From an uncultured Chlorobiaceae bacterium (GTDB lineage Bacteria > Bacteroidota > Chlorobiia > Chlorobiales > Chlorobiaceae), in NCBI GenBank assembly GCA_903838095.1, contig CAILXE010000223.1:1-8091 (forward strand): a stretch of 8,091 nucleotides of DNA, written 5' to 3'. The notes beneath the pieces are model-generated. The model was given only the letters and a program-made list of their open reading frames with translations. It ran no database searches and was not told where the DNA came from. Shown piece after piece: positions 7,837 through 8,091 of this stretch (position 1 is the first letter of the stretch; every line of letters starts with the position of its first letter). Position numbers and translations under genes: made by a program.

Positions 7837-7848
7837 AGTTGGTCAACT
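7837..7848. promoter_or_regulatory. Small inverted repeat between the transglycosylase and ATPase genes
   Basis: AGTTG and CAACT flank a 2-bp centre. A second overlapping dyad, GTCA/TGAC around AC, lies at 7842-7851. The repeat falls just downstream of the candidate promoter, where an operator could sit. It is short, has no T-tract and is not a convincing terminator. Its function is unknown and it could be chance. Confidence 0.2.
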
Positions 7849-7901
7849 GACGGAAAAAATTGTTGGTAGAAACCGCTTTAATTCAATAATTCTTTAAATG
7901 A

Positions 7902-8091
<190 letters not shown>

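Overview
The window reads as an ordinary, gene-dense stretch of bacterial chromosome with mid-range GC. I see no mobile element, CRISPR array, tRNA or rRNA. The gene set and the protein flavour suggest a green sulfur bacterium (Chlorobium/Pelodictyon type, phylum Chlorobi): an ArsA/Get3-type ATPase, an MltD-like transglycosylase with LysM modules, and a GlgE-like GH13 protein next to a PfkB kinase. This taxonomic call is inference from remembered protein style, not a database match.

Left part (1-5114, minus strand): four genes lie head to tail with gaps of 6, 37 and 9 bp, so they probably form one transcription unit. In transcription order they are a divergent GH13 (alpha-amylase superfamily, GlgE-like) protein, a PfkB-family carbohydrate/nucleoside kinase, a sodium:solute symporter of the SSS family, and a Maf/YhdE-type nucleotide pyrophosphatase cut off by the left window edge. 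The first three look like a small carbohydrate uptake, processing and phosphorylation set. Maf is a house-cleaning enzyme and may simply be co-transcribed.

Middle (5115-5215): a short divergent intergenic region. It carries a perfect TATAAT on the minus strand, which bears on where the GH13 protein starts. Rightwards come truA (tRNA pseudouridine 38-40 synthase, GTG start) and, 40 bp after its stop, a secreted lytic transglycosylase with a SLT domain and LysM modules. The C-terminal third of the transglycosylase contains a visible tandem duplication of about 133 codons.

Right end (7764-8091): a 153-bp AT-rich intergenic region with a plausible promoter and a small palindrome, then the first 58 codons of an ArsA-type P-loop ATPase that runs off the window.

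The most unusual feature is the GH13 protein. It keeps an apparent nucleophile Asp and acid/base Glu. However, the otherwise near-invariant Arg of region II is Met, the third acidic residue (region IV Asp) is Asn, and the region I Asp/Asn-His is gone. I found no evidence of a wholly new multi-gene system; the GH13-kinase-symporter cluster is the best candidate for undescribed biology.
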